DNA of 64,000 bases from Novosphingobium pentaromativorans US6-1 (GCF_000767465.1 NZ_CP009291.1:1567501-1631500), one strand, 5' to 3'; positions 24,304 through 33,071 are shown, counted from the first letter of the stretch. Program-made: numbers and translations. The notes: a model not told the origin generated them from the sequence alone.

Positions 24304-25213
24304 GCGCCGCTTTGCGGCGCAGCCATGCTTTAAGTTCATCGTTCCAGTCGGTGTCGCGTGAGGACGGCTTGCGAATGTGGATCGTCCGTCCATCGCGGGC
24401 GTAAGCGGCCAGGCCACGCGAGGCAGCCAGCTCGCCGCCCGCATCGTGATCGACGAAGAGGTGAAGCTCGGTCACGCTCTCGGGCACGCTGACGAGGCCG
24501 AAGCGCTCATTGCCCAGGGTCGCCCAGACGGGAATGCCGGTGAGAGCATAGGCCGACATCGCGCTCTCGATCCCCTCGGCAAGGCCGAGCTTGCCGGAAA
24601 CCGGAGCGAAAAGGCGGGCAGCAGCTTCGCCGAGCGCGCCAAGCGCGCGTTTCGGCTTTTCGAAAGCGGCCTTGCCTGAAGCCTCGGCAGACAGGAACGT
24701 GCGGTGGATGGCGATCGGGCCCTCGTCGAGGCTGACTGCCGCGATCATGGCGGGCAAAAAGCGGGTCCGTCCTTTTGGGCCAAGCGGCGTTCGTGGATGG
24801 AAGCGGAGCGCCGGAGATGCGGCGAGGATGCCGCGGCTTTCAAGATATTCCTTTGCCGGACTGGCACGCAGTGGCTGTGCATCGCGCCAGATCCTCAGCG
24901 CTGCCGCCGAGGGTTTGCGGGTGCTGGTCGATTCGGGTTCGTTGCTGGTCGCAGAACCTGAAAAAAGCGCCGGTGCCTCGAAACCTTCACGCGCCAATGC
25001 AGACAACACGCTCTGCTGATCGCATCCCGCGAAACAGTGGAAGAGGATAGCTTGTCGGCCGAGCGACACACCGAGTGACGGCGTGCGGTCAACATGCGCG
25101 GGGCAACAGGCCATGCCCTTTGTGCCGGACCATTTGCCCCCTCGCGATTCGCAAATGCGACGGGCGGTCTCGGTAAGCGACCGGTTGGGATGAGTTTGGA
25201 CAGATAGGGACAT
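24299..25213 (-). CDS. Toprim-domain DNA primase with CHC2-type zinc finger
   Basis: A 304-residue protein. The N-terminus holds a CHC2-type zinc finger (CCPAHVDRTPSLGV at 36-49 and HCFAGC at 59-64). A linker domain follows, then a Toprim fold with GLAEGIESAMSAYALTG (conserved Glu) and LHLFVDHDAGGELAASRG (the DxD-like acidic pair as DHD). Such plasmid-type primases make primers on the transferred strand. It precedes the truncated helicase gene on the same strand and diverges from the transglycosylase module across a region with an SOS-type box. Confidence 0.85.
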   Translation of the reverse strand: MSLSVQTHPNRSLTETARRICESRGGKWSGTKGMACCPAHVDRTPSLGVSLGRQAILFHCFAGCDQQSVLSALAREGFEAPALFSGSATSNEPESTSTRKPSAAALRIWRDAQPLRASPAKEYLESRGILAASPALRFHPRTPLGPKGRTRFLPAMIAAVSLDEGPIAIHRTFLSAEASGKAAFEKPKRALGALGEAAARLFAPVSGKLGLAEGIESAMSAYALTGIPVWATLGNERFGLVSVPESVTELHLFVDHDAGGELAASRGLAAYARDGRTIHIRKPSSRDTDWNDELKAWLRRKAAR

Positions 25214-25302
25214 GCGAGCTCCTCAGCATGCAAAGTGACCCCCTCATCAGCGTTCCTCTCCTCTCCCAAAGGCAGGCATTCGCGGCTTTCCTACAGGCAC
25301 AT

Positions 25303-25317
25303 GTTCTTTTTATGTTC
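25303..25317. promoter_or_regulatory. Second LexA-type SOS box, GTTC-N7-GTTC
   Basis: GTTCTTTTTATGTTC perfectly matches the alphaproteobacterial SOS box. It lies in the divergent gap between the primase (start 25213) and the lytic transglycosylase (start 25352), 35 bases before the latter. Both boxes in the element have T-rich spacers. A specified 8-base motif on two strands is expected about twice by chance in 64 kb, so position, not count, is the argument. Confidence 0.55.
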
Positions 25318-25351
25318 TCTTTCGATTCGAATCAATGGAGCACAAGTCGAG

Positions 25352-25936
25352 ATGAACTGCCTCAATTGTCTGACCGCGCTAGCGGTCGCCTGTCTGGGGA
25401 TGATTGCGACCTCCTCACAGCAAGTTCGCGCCCAGGATTTCACCTTGTTCGAGCACGCGATCGTTCCGCCGAAGACGGACCAGCAGCCGGCAAGGGAATA
25501 TCTTCCTGCAATCTACCAGGCCGAGCCAGCAAACGTATCCTACCGGGAAGGCTTGTATATGGCGGCGATAGCCGAGGCTGAACGCCGTTACGGGCTTCCG
25601 ACCAACCTGCTTCGTGCTCTTATCTGGGCTGAGTCCCGCTTCAATCCGATGGCTGTTAGTCCAGCCGGTGCTGCCGGGCTGGCTCAGCTTATGCCGGCCA
25701 CGGCGAAAGAACTGGGCGTCCGGAACCGTCATGACCCTCTTGCATCGATCGACGGTGGCGCCAGGTACCTTCGCGATATGTTGGACCGGTTCGACGCAGT
25801 CCACCTGGCCTTGGCTGCTTACAATGCTGGCCCAGGTGCCGTCTCCCGATCACGCGGCATTCCCAACAATGGTGAAACGCCGCAATATGTTCGGTCTGTG
25901 TTGGGACGTTGGCAAACAATTGGTACGTACAATTGA
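25352..25936 (+). CDS. Lytic transglycosylase, SLT/VirB1-like
   Basis: A 194-residue protein from the ATG at 25352 with a signal peptide (about 1-27, ending VRAQ). The SLT domain has the catalytic Glu94 in LIWAESRFNP, then SPAGAAGLAQLMPATA and LALAAYNAGPGAV. It should cleave peptidoglycan in the periplasm, as VirB1-type enzymes do, to let a transfer apparatus through the wall. It heads a plus-strand module with a thermonuclease, a DUF6961 protein and a small membrane protein, under a candidate SOS box. Confidence 0.9.
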   Translation: MNCLNCLTALAVACLGMIATSSQQVRAQDFTLFEHAIVPPKTDQQPAREYLPAIYQAEPANVSYREGLYMAAIAEAERRYGLPTNLLRALIWAESRFNPMAVSPAGAAGLAQLMPATAKELGVRNRHDPLASIDGGARYLRDMLDRFDAVHLALAAYNAGPGAVSRSRGIPNNGETPQYVRSVLGRWQTIGTYN

Positions 25937-26000
25937 CGAAACTACCTGATTTCCGGCTATTGTCTGAAATCATGTGCCGGAATGAAGACGGACAACGCCA

Positions 26001-26552
26001 GTGAGTGAGACCCCCGGTGAGCCGTTCGACTTTCGCAAGGCGTTGAAGGCACAAAAGCGCCGGAAGCTGAGAAAGGAGATCGCATTGGGTTTGGGAGCAT
26101 TCGCGATCGTATTTGCTGGAGGGGTGCTGGCACTCAACTGGCCAGTCCATGATGCCAGCCTTGCTAACGACGATCAGCAGCCTCAGGCTTTATTCCAGCA
26201 AGCAAGCTCCCCACAATTCGACATCTGCGGCTCCATCCGGCGCACATGCGTCGTGGATGGAGATACTTTCTGGCTTGATGGCGTGAAGATCCGGATTGCC
26301 GACATCGACACTCCCGAGATCAGCGAGCCTCGTTGCGACTATGAATACCAGCTCGGCATGCGCGCGACGCACCGACTTGTCGAATTGCTGAATGGCGGGC
26401 CCTTTGAACTGAGGACTATCGGGAGCAGAGACGAGGATCAGTACGGTCGCAAATTGCGGGTTGTAACGCGCGGCGGCCGCTCGCTTGGCGATCAGCTGGT
26501 CAGCGAAGGCCTGGCGCGAACCTGGACCGGGAGACGTGAACCATGGTGCTGA
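26001..26552 (+). CDS. Membrane-anchored thermonuclease (SNase family)
   Basis: A 183-residue protein from a GTG at 26001. After a basic N-terminal tail is one membrane segment (about 30-47, LGLGAFAIVFAGGVLALNW), then a staphylococcal-nuclease domain with VVDGDTFWLDGVKIRIADIDTPE, RATHRLVELL and DQYGRKLRVV. These hold the Asp/Arg/Glu/Arg active-site set. The active domain should face the periplasm. It may trim DNA in the envelope during transfer or limit uptake; neither is shown. The stop overlaps the next gene by 10 bases. Confidence 0.85.
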   Translation: MSETPGEPFDFRKALKAQKRRKLRKEIALGLGAFAIVFAGGVLALNWPVHDASLANDDQQPQALFQQASSPQFDICGSIRRTCVVDGDTFWLDGVKIRIADIDTPEISEPRCDYEYQLGMRATHRLVELLNGGPFELRTIGSRDEDQYGRKLRVVTRGGRSLGDQLVSEGLARTWTGRREPWC

Positions 26553-26737
26553 ACCGCGATCAGGAATTGTGGGCCGTCGCGCTCTGGGTCGAAAAGAACC
26601 ATGGCGAAGAGGGAACCGCGTATATCGCGCAGCAAATCCAGCGGCTATCCAACGAAGGGGACGAGGCAGGCATAGCAACGTGGAAGACTGTTGCTGAGCG
26701 CTTCGATCAACTTAGCTGCCAATGCTCTACGAACTGA
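26543..26737 (+). CDS. DUF6961-like small protein
   Basis: A 64-residue soluble helical protein (MVLNRDQELWAVALWVEKNH, later GDEAGIATWKTVAERFDQL). The pattern matches a small family remembered as DUF6961, common in sphingomonad mobile elements and of unknown role. It overlaps the thermonuclease stop by 10 bases and the next small gene by 16 bases, so the three are translationally linked. Confidence 0.7.
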   Translation: MVLNRDQELWAVALWVEKNHGEEGTAYIAQQIQRLSNEGDEAGIATWKTVAERFDQLSCQCSTN

Positions 26738-26853
26738 GGGTCGGCACGATGCGGAATTGGCTTCGAATCTGGGGCATCAGAATTGAGTTCGCCGTGCTGG
26801 CGTCAGTGTCCCTGATAGGGCTGATCCTGAGCCTTCAATCCTGCATTGGCTGA
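26722..26853 (+). CDS. 43-residue single-pass membrane protein
   Basis: The frame begins at an ATG at 26722 inside the DUF6961-like gene. A second in-frame ATG at 26749 gives 34 residues (MRNWLRIWGIRIEFAVLASV). A basic amphipathic start is followed by a hydrophobic run (FAVLASVSLIGLILSLQSCI). It is too short for ordinary gene finding, but it overlaps the upstream gene in operon style. A small membrane partner of the module is inferred. Confidence 0.5.
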   Translation: MLYELRVGTMRNWLRIWGIRIEFAVLASVSLIGLILSLQSCIG

Positions 26854-26873
26854 GAAGAAATTCGATCTCCCGA

Positions 26874-28097
26874 TTAACCCTTCGCAAACTTCCCCATGAT
26901 GACCTTTCCTCCTGTCCGCAGCTCATCGAGGTAGTCGCTCCACCATTGAGCCATTCGCACGCGCTCGTCCCAATGCTTGCCGCGATGGTAGATGCCACGC
27001 ACAACATTGCTGTCGCCATGTGCCAGGGCACGCTCGATCGCATCGGGATTCCAAAGGCCCGACTCGTTCAGGAACGTCGATGCTGTCGCCCGGAGTCCAT
27101 GCGCGGTGACTTCTTCCTTCGAATATCCCATGCGACGAAATGCGGCATTGAGCGTGTTTTCACTCATGGGACGCTTGGAGCTGCGCGCAGACGGGAAGAC
27201 ATATCCTTCGCGGCCGAGCATCTCGGCCAGGTCTGTGAGATAGCCTCTAACTTGCTTGGACAGCGGGACGGCATGCGCTCGGCGCGCTTTCATTTTACCG
27301 GCAGGGATCTTCCAGACCCCATTGACCAGGTCGATCTCATGCCATTCGGCGTGGCGGAGTTCGCCGGGGCGTACGAACACATGCGGCGCGATCTGCAAAG
27401 CAAACTTGGTCACCATGTAGCCAGTGAAGTCGTCGATTGCGCGCAGCAGCCCGCCTAGCTCGGTGGGCTCGAGGATAGCTGCATAATGCGTGGCTCTCGG
27501 CGTTACGAGAGCGCCCCTCAGCATACTGGTCGGATCGGATTTGCAGCGGGTGGTAGCGACACCGTAGCGAAACACGCGGCCTGCGAACGAGCGGCATTTC
27601 TTCGCAGTCTCGTGCTTACCAGTGGCTTCCAGTCGTTTGAGAGGAGCCAGGACTTCGAATGGCTCGATCTCGTCGATGGGTCTGTTCCCGATGGCAGGCG
27701 CAAGCTTGTCGAGGAAATAATTGGCCTTGACGATCGTGCCATCGGCGCGGCCATTCTGGACCATCATCTGTTCAATATACTCACGTGCGACTGCCTCGAA
27801 CGTCTGTGCAGAAAGGAACTCCGCGCGGATCTTCCGCTTCCGCTTCTCAAAAGCCGGGTCGCCGCCAGAAGCAACAGCTCGTCGTGCTTCATAGGCTGCG
27901 TCTCGCGCTTGCTTGAGGCTGATGTCGGGATAGCTGCCGATGCAGAGCTTCTTTTGCGCGCCGCCGATCCGGTATCGGAATCGCCAAAGTTTGCCGCCGG
28001 TCGGCGTGACCTCAACATATAGGCCGCGCTCATCGGTTACCTTGTACGGCTTATCCTTGGGCTTGAGAGCGCGGAGGCGAGTATCTGTCAGCGGCAT
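26874..28097 (-). CDS. int: P4-type tyrosine integrase
   Basis: A 407-residue protein with an N-terminal arm-binding DUF4102 domain (LTDTRLRALKPKDKPYKVTD, LCIGSYPDISLKQARDAAYE), a SAM-like core-binding domain (about 95-195) and the catalytic domain. The recombinase residues are R243 (RPGELRHAEW), H333/R336 (TAHGLRATAS), H360 (LAHGDSNVV) and the nucleophile Y370 (GIYHRG). It lies 165 bases from the 3' end of a tRNA-Leu gene, the usual position for this class. It integrates and excises the element. Confidence 0.95.
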   Translation of the reverse strand: MPLTDTRLRALKPKDKPYKVTDERGLYVEVTPTGGKLWRFRYRIGGAQKKLCIGSYPDISLKQARDAAYEARRAVASGGDPAFEKRKRKIRAEFLSAQTFEAVAREYIEQMMVQNGRADGTIVKANYFLDKLAPAIGNRPIDEIEPFEVLAPLKRLEATGKHETAKKCRSFAGRVFRYGVATTRCKSDPTSMLRGALVTPRATHYAAILEPTELGGLLRAIDDFTGYMVTKFALQIAPHVFVRPGELRHAEWHEIDLVNGVWKIPAGKMKARRAHAVPLSKQVRGYLTDLAEMLGREGYVFPSARSSKRPMSENTLNAAFRRMGYSKEEVTAHGLRATASTFLNESGLWNPDAIERALAHGDSNVVRGIYHRGKHWDERVRMAQWWSDYLDELRTGGKVIMGKFAKG

Positions 28098-28262
28098 GTG
28101 GGGGCCTTTTCATCTGGGCCTTTGCGAAACGGCCTCAAAAGGCCCACAAAAGTGTCTGGAACCCCCGAGAACAGGCGGGACGATCCGGAACGATCCAAGG
28201 GCCAAATCCCTAGGATTTCTGCGGGTTTTATAGATTATTTGGGAGAACGTGAGAAGAACAAA
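28098..28262. other. Attachment-site region between integrase and tRNA
   Basis: This noncoding strip joins the integrase gene to the 3' end of tRNA-Leu and must contain the element end (att). The matching direct repeat of the tRNA 3' end is outside the window on the left, so the exact att core cannot be set. The strip is AT-rich near 28220-28240. Confidence 0.6.
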
Positions 28263-28349
28263 TGGTGCCCAGAAGAGGACTCGAACCTCCACGCCCTTGC
28301 GAGCGCCGCCACCTGAAGACGGTGCGTCTACCAATTCCGCCATCTGGGC
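28263..28349 (-). tRNA. tRNA-Leu (anticodon CAG), integration site
   Basis: An 87-base gene with encoded CCA at its 3' end. The acceptor stem is GCCCAGA/TCTGGGC with discriminator A. The D-arm is GCGGAATTGGTAGACGC, the anticodon stem CCGTC/GGCGG encloses loop TTCAGGT (anticodon CAG), there is a long variable arm, and the T-arm contains GGTTCGAGTCC. The 3' end faces the integrase, as expected when a P4-type integrase has used the gene's end as attB and restored it. Confidence 0.95.
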
Positions 28350-28598
28350 ACGGGCGGGGTGCCGCGTTGCGATCCCCGCTAGGTAGGAGCGCGCCACTAC
28401 GGGCTGGCCGGGAGCTTGTCAACGCCCTTTGCTCCACAAATGTCATTTGTTTTTCACTTCCTGCCGGATCGGCTGGGCGAACAAGAGCGTTTGGCCGGTT
28501 GCCCCGGCGGGGGGCTTATGCCAATGGCAAAAATCATGCGTAGCGACGCGGGTCCTCCCAATTCCCCGCGCGGCATTCGAAGGACGAAAAACCTGACC

Positions 28599-29561
28599 AT
28601 GAGCCAACGCCCCACCAATTCTCTTGCCGGTAAGATCGTGACTGTCCTTGGAGGCAGCGGATTTGTCGGCCGTCACCTCGCCCAGGAACTGCTGAGCCGC
28701 GGCGCGCGCCTGCGCATTGCGAGCCGCAATCCGCAGAAAGCCTATGCGATCAAGCCTCTGGGCAACCTCGGGCAGGTGCAGTTCGCCCGGGTCGATGTAA
28801 CCAGGCCCGATTCGCTGGCAGCCGCGCTGGCGGGGTCGGATGCAGTGGTGAATCTCGTGGGCGCTTTCTCCGGCAACCTGGACGCGCTGCAGGGCAAGGG
28901 CGCAGGCGCGATCGCCGCTGCGGCCAAGGCCGCCGGCGCATCGGCGTTCGTGCACATCTCGGCCATCGGCGGGAATGCCGATTCAGATGTCGACTATGCC
29001 CGCACCAAGGCGGAAGGCGAAGAAGCGGTCCGCGCGGAGTTCCCCGGCGCGACGATCCTGCGCCCCTCGCTGCTGTTCGGCCCGGACGACAACTTCGTGA
29101 TGATGTTCGGTCGCCTGATCGGCGCCTTCCCGGCCCTGCCCGTGTTCGGACCCGAAGCGAAGCTGCAGCCGCTGTTCGTGGACGATGCGGCCGAAGCCAT
29201 CGCCAATGCCCTGGGCAACCCCGGCGCGCACGGCGGCAAGACTTACGAGATCGGCGGCCCCGAGGTCATCACCATGCTGGAACTCAACCAGCGCATCGCC
29301 AAGGCGGAAGGCCGCTCGCGCAGCTTCATCGCCCTGCCCGATTCGGTGTCCGAACTGATCGCCTCTGCCACCGGCTGGCTGCCGGGCGCGCCGATCACCA
29401 GCGACCAGTTCAAGCTGCTCAAGGCTGGAAGCGTCGCCAGCGGCGACCTGCCCGGCATCGCCGAACTCGGCGTATCTCCGCGCCCGCTCGGCCTGTTCCT
29501 GGACCGCTGGGCCACCCAGTTCCGCAAGCACGGCCGCTTCGGCGCCAAGTCGGCGGCGTAA
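28599..29561 (+). CDS. NDUFA9-like NAD(P)-binding protein
   Basis: A 320-residue extended short-chain dehydrogenase (atypical SDR) starting at the ATG at 28599 (MSQRPTNSLAGKIVTVLGGS). The nucleotide site is VTVLGGSGFVGRHLAQELL. The catalytic YxxxK is present as YARTK (SDVDYARTKAEGEEAVR). It matches the family annotated as complex I NDUFA9-like in sphingomonads, whose role is quinone- or NAD(P)H-linked but unsettled. It is the first chromosomal gene after the tRNA. The frame is open further upstream, but that part reads as intergenic. Confidence 0.88.
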   Translation: MSQRPTNSLAGKIVTVLGGSGFVGRHLAQELLSRGARLRIASRNPQKAYAIKPLGNLGQVQFARVDVTRPDSLAAALAGSDAVVNLVGAFSGNLDALQGKGAGAIAAAAKAAGASAFVHISAIGGNADSDVDYARTKAEGEEAVRAEFPGATILRPSLLFGPDDNFVMMFGRLIGAFPALPVFGPEAKLQPLFVDDAAEAIANALGNPGAHGGKTYEIGGPEVITMLELNQRIAKAEGRSRSFIALPDSVSELIASATGWLPGAPITSDQFKLLKAGSVASGDLPGIAELGVSPRPLGLFLDRWATQFRKHGRFGAKSAA

Positions 29562-29571
29562 TTGTCGAGTA

Positions 29572-29679
29572 AGCCAGTCACATCCGTGACTGGCTAGCGG
29601 CACCAGCCCACGCCCCCACCCGGCCTCCCACAAAGTATATTGCCATGGGAGGCCGGGTGGGGGCGTGGGCTGGTGCCGC
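29572..29679. repeat. Tandem perfect inverted repeats between convergent genes
   Basis: The first is AGCCAGTCAC-atcc-GTGACTGGCT (29572-29595). The second, starting two bases later, is a perfect 34-bp stem (29597-29630 paired with 29646-29679) with a 15-base AT-rich loop. It lies between the ends of two convergent genes, so it can act as a bidirectional terminator. The stem is unusually long and would extrude readily as a cruciform. Confidence 0.9.
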
Positions 29680-29726
29680 AAGGCGCGGGCGGATGCCTGC
29701 GCCGCACTGGCCATCAGGCCAGAAAA

Positions 29727-30398
29727 TCAGGCATCCACTTCGGCGTAGTGACTTGGCGGCTGGATGACTTCCATGCGCTCGCTGAGCAGCGGACGGAAGC
29801 TGGGACGCGACTTCATCACGAGATACCAGCCGCGCGACTGCTCGTGGCTCGACCAGTCGATACCGCCGAGATAGTCGGCAACGGAGATCTGCGCGGCCGC
29901 GGTCAGGTCGGCCAGCGTCATCGTCGAGCCGGCGAGCCAGGGCCGGTGGTCGATCAGGAAATCGATGTAATCGAGATAGTCGTGCGCCAGCTTCATGGCC
30001 TCGCGCAGCATCTTGGCGTCAGGCGACTGGCGCAGGACGAGGCGCTTCTTCATCCGCTCATGCAACAGCGGACCGGAGACGTCGTTGAAGAAGCTCTCAT
30101 CGAACATCGCGATCAGGCGGCGGATCTCGGCGCGCTGCTGGGCCGTGCCGCTGATTAGCGGATTACGGTCGACCGTCTCCTCGAAATACTCGCAGATGGC
30201 GCGGCTGTCGCAGAGCACGATGTTGCGATCGGTTTCCTTGATCACGGGCGTGCGTCCGGCCGGGTTCATTGCGAAGAGGCGGTCTTCGTTCTCCCAGGGG
30301 CGGGCCGACTGCAGTTCGTAGGCAATGCCTTTTTCCGCCATGAGCAGCCTGACCTTGCGGCTGAAGGGGCAGAGCGGAAACTGGAAGATGTGCCACAT
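29727..30398 (-). CDS. Glutathione S-transferase family protein, FzlA-like
   Basis: A 223-residue protein from the ATG at 30398 (MWHIFQFPLCPFSRKVRLLM). The N-terminal thioredoxin-like domain has FPLCPFSRKVRLLMAEKG, MNPAGRTPVI and DSRAICEYFEE; the helical domain follows (WLAGSTMTLADLTAAAQ). The pattern is close to FzlA, the FtsZ-binding GST homologue of Caulobacter that controls constriction, but an ordinary GST cannot be excluded. It converges on the NDUFA9-like gene. Confidence 0.8.
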   Translation of the reverse strand: MWHIFQFPLCPFSRKVRLLMAEKGIAYELQSARPWENEDRLFAMNPAGRTPVIKETDRNIVLCDSRAICEYFEETVDRNPLISGTAQQRAEIRRLIAMFDESFFNDVSGPLLHERMKKRLVLRQSPDAKMLREAMKLAHDYLDYIDFLIDHRPWLAGSTMTLADLTAAAQISVADYLGGIDWSSHEQSRGWYLVMKSRPSFRPLLSERMEVIQPPSHYAEVDA

Positions 30399-30497
30399 GA
30401 TCATCCCGCATGCCAAAGCTGCCGGTCAGCGTCCACCCGGCATGGAATCTCCGCCCACATGAACGCGTGGATAACTGCGCGACCGGGCCGATGTCGG

Positions 30498-31313
30498 TTA
30501 GCCGGTAGTCTTGCCGCCGTTGCGCAGGATGATCTGGCGGGCGAGATCCTTCTGTCCCTCGGCAATGCGCGTATCGACCGAAACGAAGACCTTGCCCTGC
30601 CGGATCTGGCGCTCGATGTAGTTCGCCTCGCGCCCGTCGACGTCTTGGTCGGTCAGCATGCGGGCCATGGCGCCGCCGGTTGCACCGATGATCGCACTGA
30701 CGGCAGCGACCGAGGACAACGAACTGGCGGCAATGGCACCCGCAGCCGCAACCAGACCGATCCCCGGGATCGTAAGGACCGCGACGCCCAGCAGCGCCCC
30801 GGCAAGGCCACCGCCGGCAGCAGCGGCAGCGACGCTGCGTTTGGTGTGCCCGGCCACCCTGCTCTGGTCGGCATCTTCGAAATCACCTGCCCGCCAAAGG
30901 AGCGAGATGGAATCTTCCGGGATCCCGGCATCCCGCAGATCGGCGACGACGCGCTCGGCATCGCGCCGGCGGTCGAACAGCGCTGCAACGAGATGGCGCT
31001 TGGCCATGCCCATCTCCGCGCGTGCACTGGCGAAGGCCTGGGCGAATTCGTCTCGATCCTGACTCGATGCAAAAGTCGCCCGCAGCCCCGATGAATGATG
31101 CAGGCGCGCCACGCTCGGCGACACATCATGATGCGTGAGCGTGCGCAGCAGCATTTCGATACTCGAGCGCTGCATCTTCTGGTCTGTTCCGCGATTGATC
31201 CATTCGAGGAGCAACGGCCGCGGATGGTTCGACTTGAGATAGTTGAGAACCGCCAGTTCCTCAGCCTTGATCACGAAAGCGGGATCAAGTTCAATTTTGA
31301 CATCCCTTCCCAT
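30498..31313 (-). CDS. Two-part protein with glycine-zipper-like membrane segment
   Basis: A 271-residue protein from the ATG at 31313 (MGRDVKIELDPAFVIKAEEL). Residues 1-100 are a soluble domain of unknown type. From about residue 105 (AKRHLVAALFDRRRDAERVV, DLRDAGIPEDSISLLWR) it resembles the stress/YflT-like alpha-beta module. Next come a Gly/Ala-rich hydrophobic stretch (AAAAGGGLAGALLGVAVLTI and after) and a basic tail. A start upstream of 31313 is possible but reads as noncoding. The second module may be translated alone from an internal ATG. Function unknown; an envelope stress role is a guess. Confidence 0.65.
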   Translation of the reverse strand: MGRDVKIELDPAFVIKAEELAVLNYLKSNHPRPLLLEWINRGTDQKMQRSSIEMLLRTLTHHDVSPSVARLHHSSGLRATFASSQDRDEFAQAFASARAEMGMAKRHLVAALFDRRRDAERVVADLRDAGIPEDSISLLWRAGDFEDADQSRVAGHTKRSVAAAAAGGGLAGALLGVAVLTIPGIGLVAAAGAIAASSLSSVAAVSAIIGATGGAMARMLTDQDVDGREANYIERQIRQGKVFVSVDTRIAEGQKDLARQIILRNGGKTTG

Positions 31314-31463
31314 TCCATACGCATTACAGCAACTTGCGGGCTGATTGCCAGACAGGAATGATAACTGTCCCCGCTTCGGACAGAGGAGAATAAACAGGTA
31401 AAGGCTATTGATGAGACTCAAAGTTGCGATGAGTTCTCAACTACAGCCGTACTTCAGGTCAAT

Positions 31464-32063
31464 TCAGACAGTTACTTCACGCCACTGGCCCGTAGCGAGG
31501 CCATCGAGCGTCCAGTCGCCGACCTGCCAGCGCACAAGGCGCAAGGTCGGATGGCCTACGGCCGCCGTCATTCGCCGCACCTGGCGATTGCGACCTTCGC
31601 GAATCGTCAGGCGCAGCCAGCGATCGGGAACCGTCTTGCGGAACCGAACCGGCGGATTGCGCGGCCACAGGTCGGGCGCATCGATCGGCTCGACCTTCGC
31701 CGACCGGGTCATCCCGTCCTTGAGCGCCACGCCCCCGCGCAAGCGTTCGAGACTCGCCTCGTCAGGCTCTCCCTCGACCTGCACGAGGTAGGTCTTGGCC
31801 AGCTTGAACTTCGGGTCGGCGATACGCGCCTGCAGGCGGCCGTCGTCGGTCAACAGCAGCAGCCCTTCGCTGTCGCGGTCCAGCCGGCCTGCGGGATAGA
31901 CGCCGGGCAGATCGATGAAATCGGACAAAGTCGCGCGCGGCGTGGGCGAACGCAGGTCGGTGAACTGCGAGAGGACATCGAACGGCTTGTTGAAGAGGAT
32001 CAGGCGCGCCAAGGGATCATACCTTTGCAATTGGGGGGCGGTCGCCCGCCTTGGCCATGGCAA
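31464..32063 (-). CDS. rluE: 23S rRNA pseudouridine synthase, RluE-like
   Basis: About 199 residues. The family core is [16 protein letters not shown], then [20 protein letters not shown] with the catalytic Asp, [11 protein letters not shown] and [24 protein letters not shown]. It should isomerise one uridine in 23S rRNA. The ATG start at 32063 overlaps the EamA gene by 47 bases; a TTG at 32030, two codons before QRYDPLAR, would cut the overlap and may be the true start. Confidence 0.88.
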   Translation of the reverse strand: MPWPRRATAPQLQRYDPLARLILFNKPFDVLSQFTDLRSPTPRATLSDFIDLPGVYPAGRLDRDSEGLLLLTDDGRLQARIADPKFKLAKTYLVQVEGEPDEASLERLRGGVALKDGMTRSAKVEPIDAPDLWPRNPPVRFRKTVPDRWLRLTIREGRNRQVRRMTAAVGHPTLRLVRWQVGDWTLDGLATGQWREVTV

Positions 32064-32934
32064 GCGCCCCGGCGAGAAGGACCATGCCGATCAAATCGAC
32101 CGGCGTCAGCACTTCCCCGAAGGCGAGCCATCCGATCGTTGCCGAGATCGCGGGCTGGGTCAGCAGCGCAAGGCCGATGACCAGCGGCGGGAAGTGGCGC
32201 AGCGAGTAAACGAGGAAGCCCTGCCCGATCAGCTGGCTGGTGCAGGCCAGCGCAATCAGGGGTGTCCAGTTGCCCGGCACGATCTGCTCACCCAGCAGCC
32301 AGGCAATCAGCAGCATCAGCGGCACGCTGGCGAACATCGAATTGAACAGCAGCGAATATTGCCCCAGCCGCCCGCGCACCGAATTGAGCATGAGGATGTA
32401 GACGGCATAGAAGAAACCCGCGAGGAGGCAAAACAGGTCGCCCACGAAGTTAGCGTGGCTGATCTCCAGCGAACCGCCCATCAGCAGTCCGGCCCCGGTC
32501 AGCGCTGCAATGATCGCCGCCAGTTCCAGCTGGTGCGGACGGCGCCGCGCCGCGATCAGGCCCCAGGCCATCAGAATCACGCTGCCGCCGTTGCCGAACA
32601 GCGAGGCATTGCCCAGCTTGGTCCTCACGATGCCGACATGCCACGCGGCCAGGTCCAGCGCAAAGGCTACGCCCGCCCCCAGCACGATCAACAGGGCCAT
32701 GCCGCCAACCCGGCGCTGCACGGCCGGTTCACGCAGGCTGAGCAGAAACACGAAGGGCATTGCGATCATCAGCCGCCAGTACCCTGCCGCGACCGGCCCC
32801 GTATCGGCCAGCCGGACCAGCCACGGCCCCAAGGCGAGGCCGCAATTGGCAAGCAGCAGCGCAGCCACATGCCTCGCGGTCCAGTCGTGACCGGCGCGAT
32901 GCTCTGCCCGGAAGGATATGTCGCTAGTGGCCAT
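32017..32934 (-). CDS. EamA-family drug/metabolite transporter
   Basis: A 305-residue membrane protein with about ten hydrophobic segments arranged as two EamA repeats ([20 protein letters not shown] at the start; [20 protein letters not shown] near the end). Such carriers export small metabolites; the substrate cannot be read from sequence. Its end overlaps the pseudouridine synthase gene, so the two are co-transcribed. Confidence 0.88.
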   Translation of the reverse strand: MATSDISFRAEHRAGHDWTARHVAALLLANCGLALGPWLVRLADTGPVAAGYWRLMIAMPFVFLLSLREPAVQRRVGGMALLIVLGAGVAFALDLAAWHVGIVRTKLGNASLFGNGGSVILMAWGLIAARRRPHQLELAAIIAALTGAGLLMGGSLEISHANFVGDLFCLLAGFFYAVYILMLNSVRGRLGQYSLLFNSMFASVPLMLLIAWLLGEQIVPGNWTPLIALACTSQLIGQGFLVYSLRHFPPLVIGLALLTQPAISATIGWLAFGEVLTPVDLIGMVLLAGALAMAKAGDRPPIAKV

Positions 32935-33071
32935 CGCCGTGCCCTAGCGGTGCACATGCCCCGCCGTACATGCCAAAACGCGGGACATGACAAAAATTGC
33001 CTCCGGCCACGCACCCGCGCCGGGAACCGGCAGCGCGTTCACGCTCTATTGCCTGCGGAGGGATTTTCACC

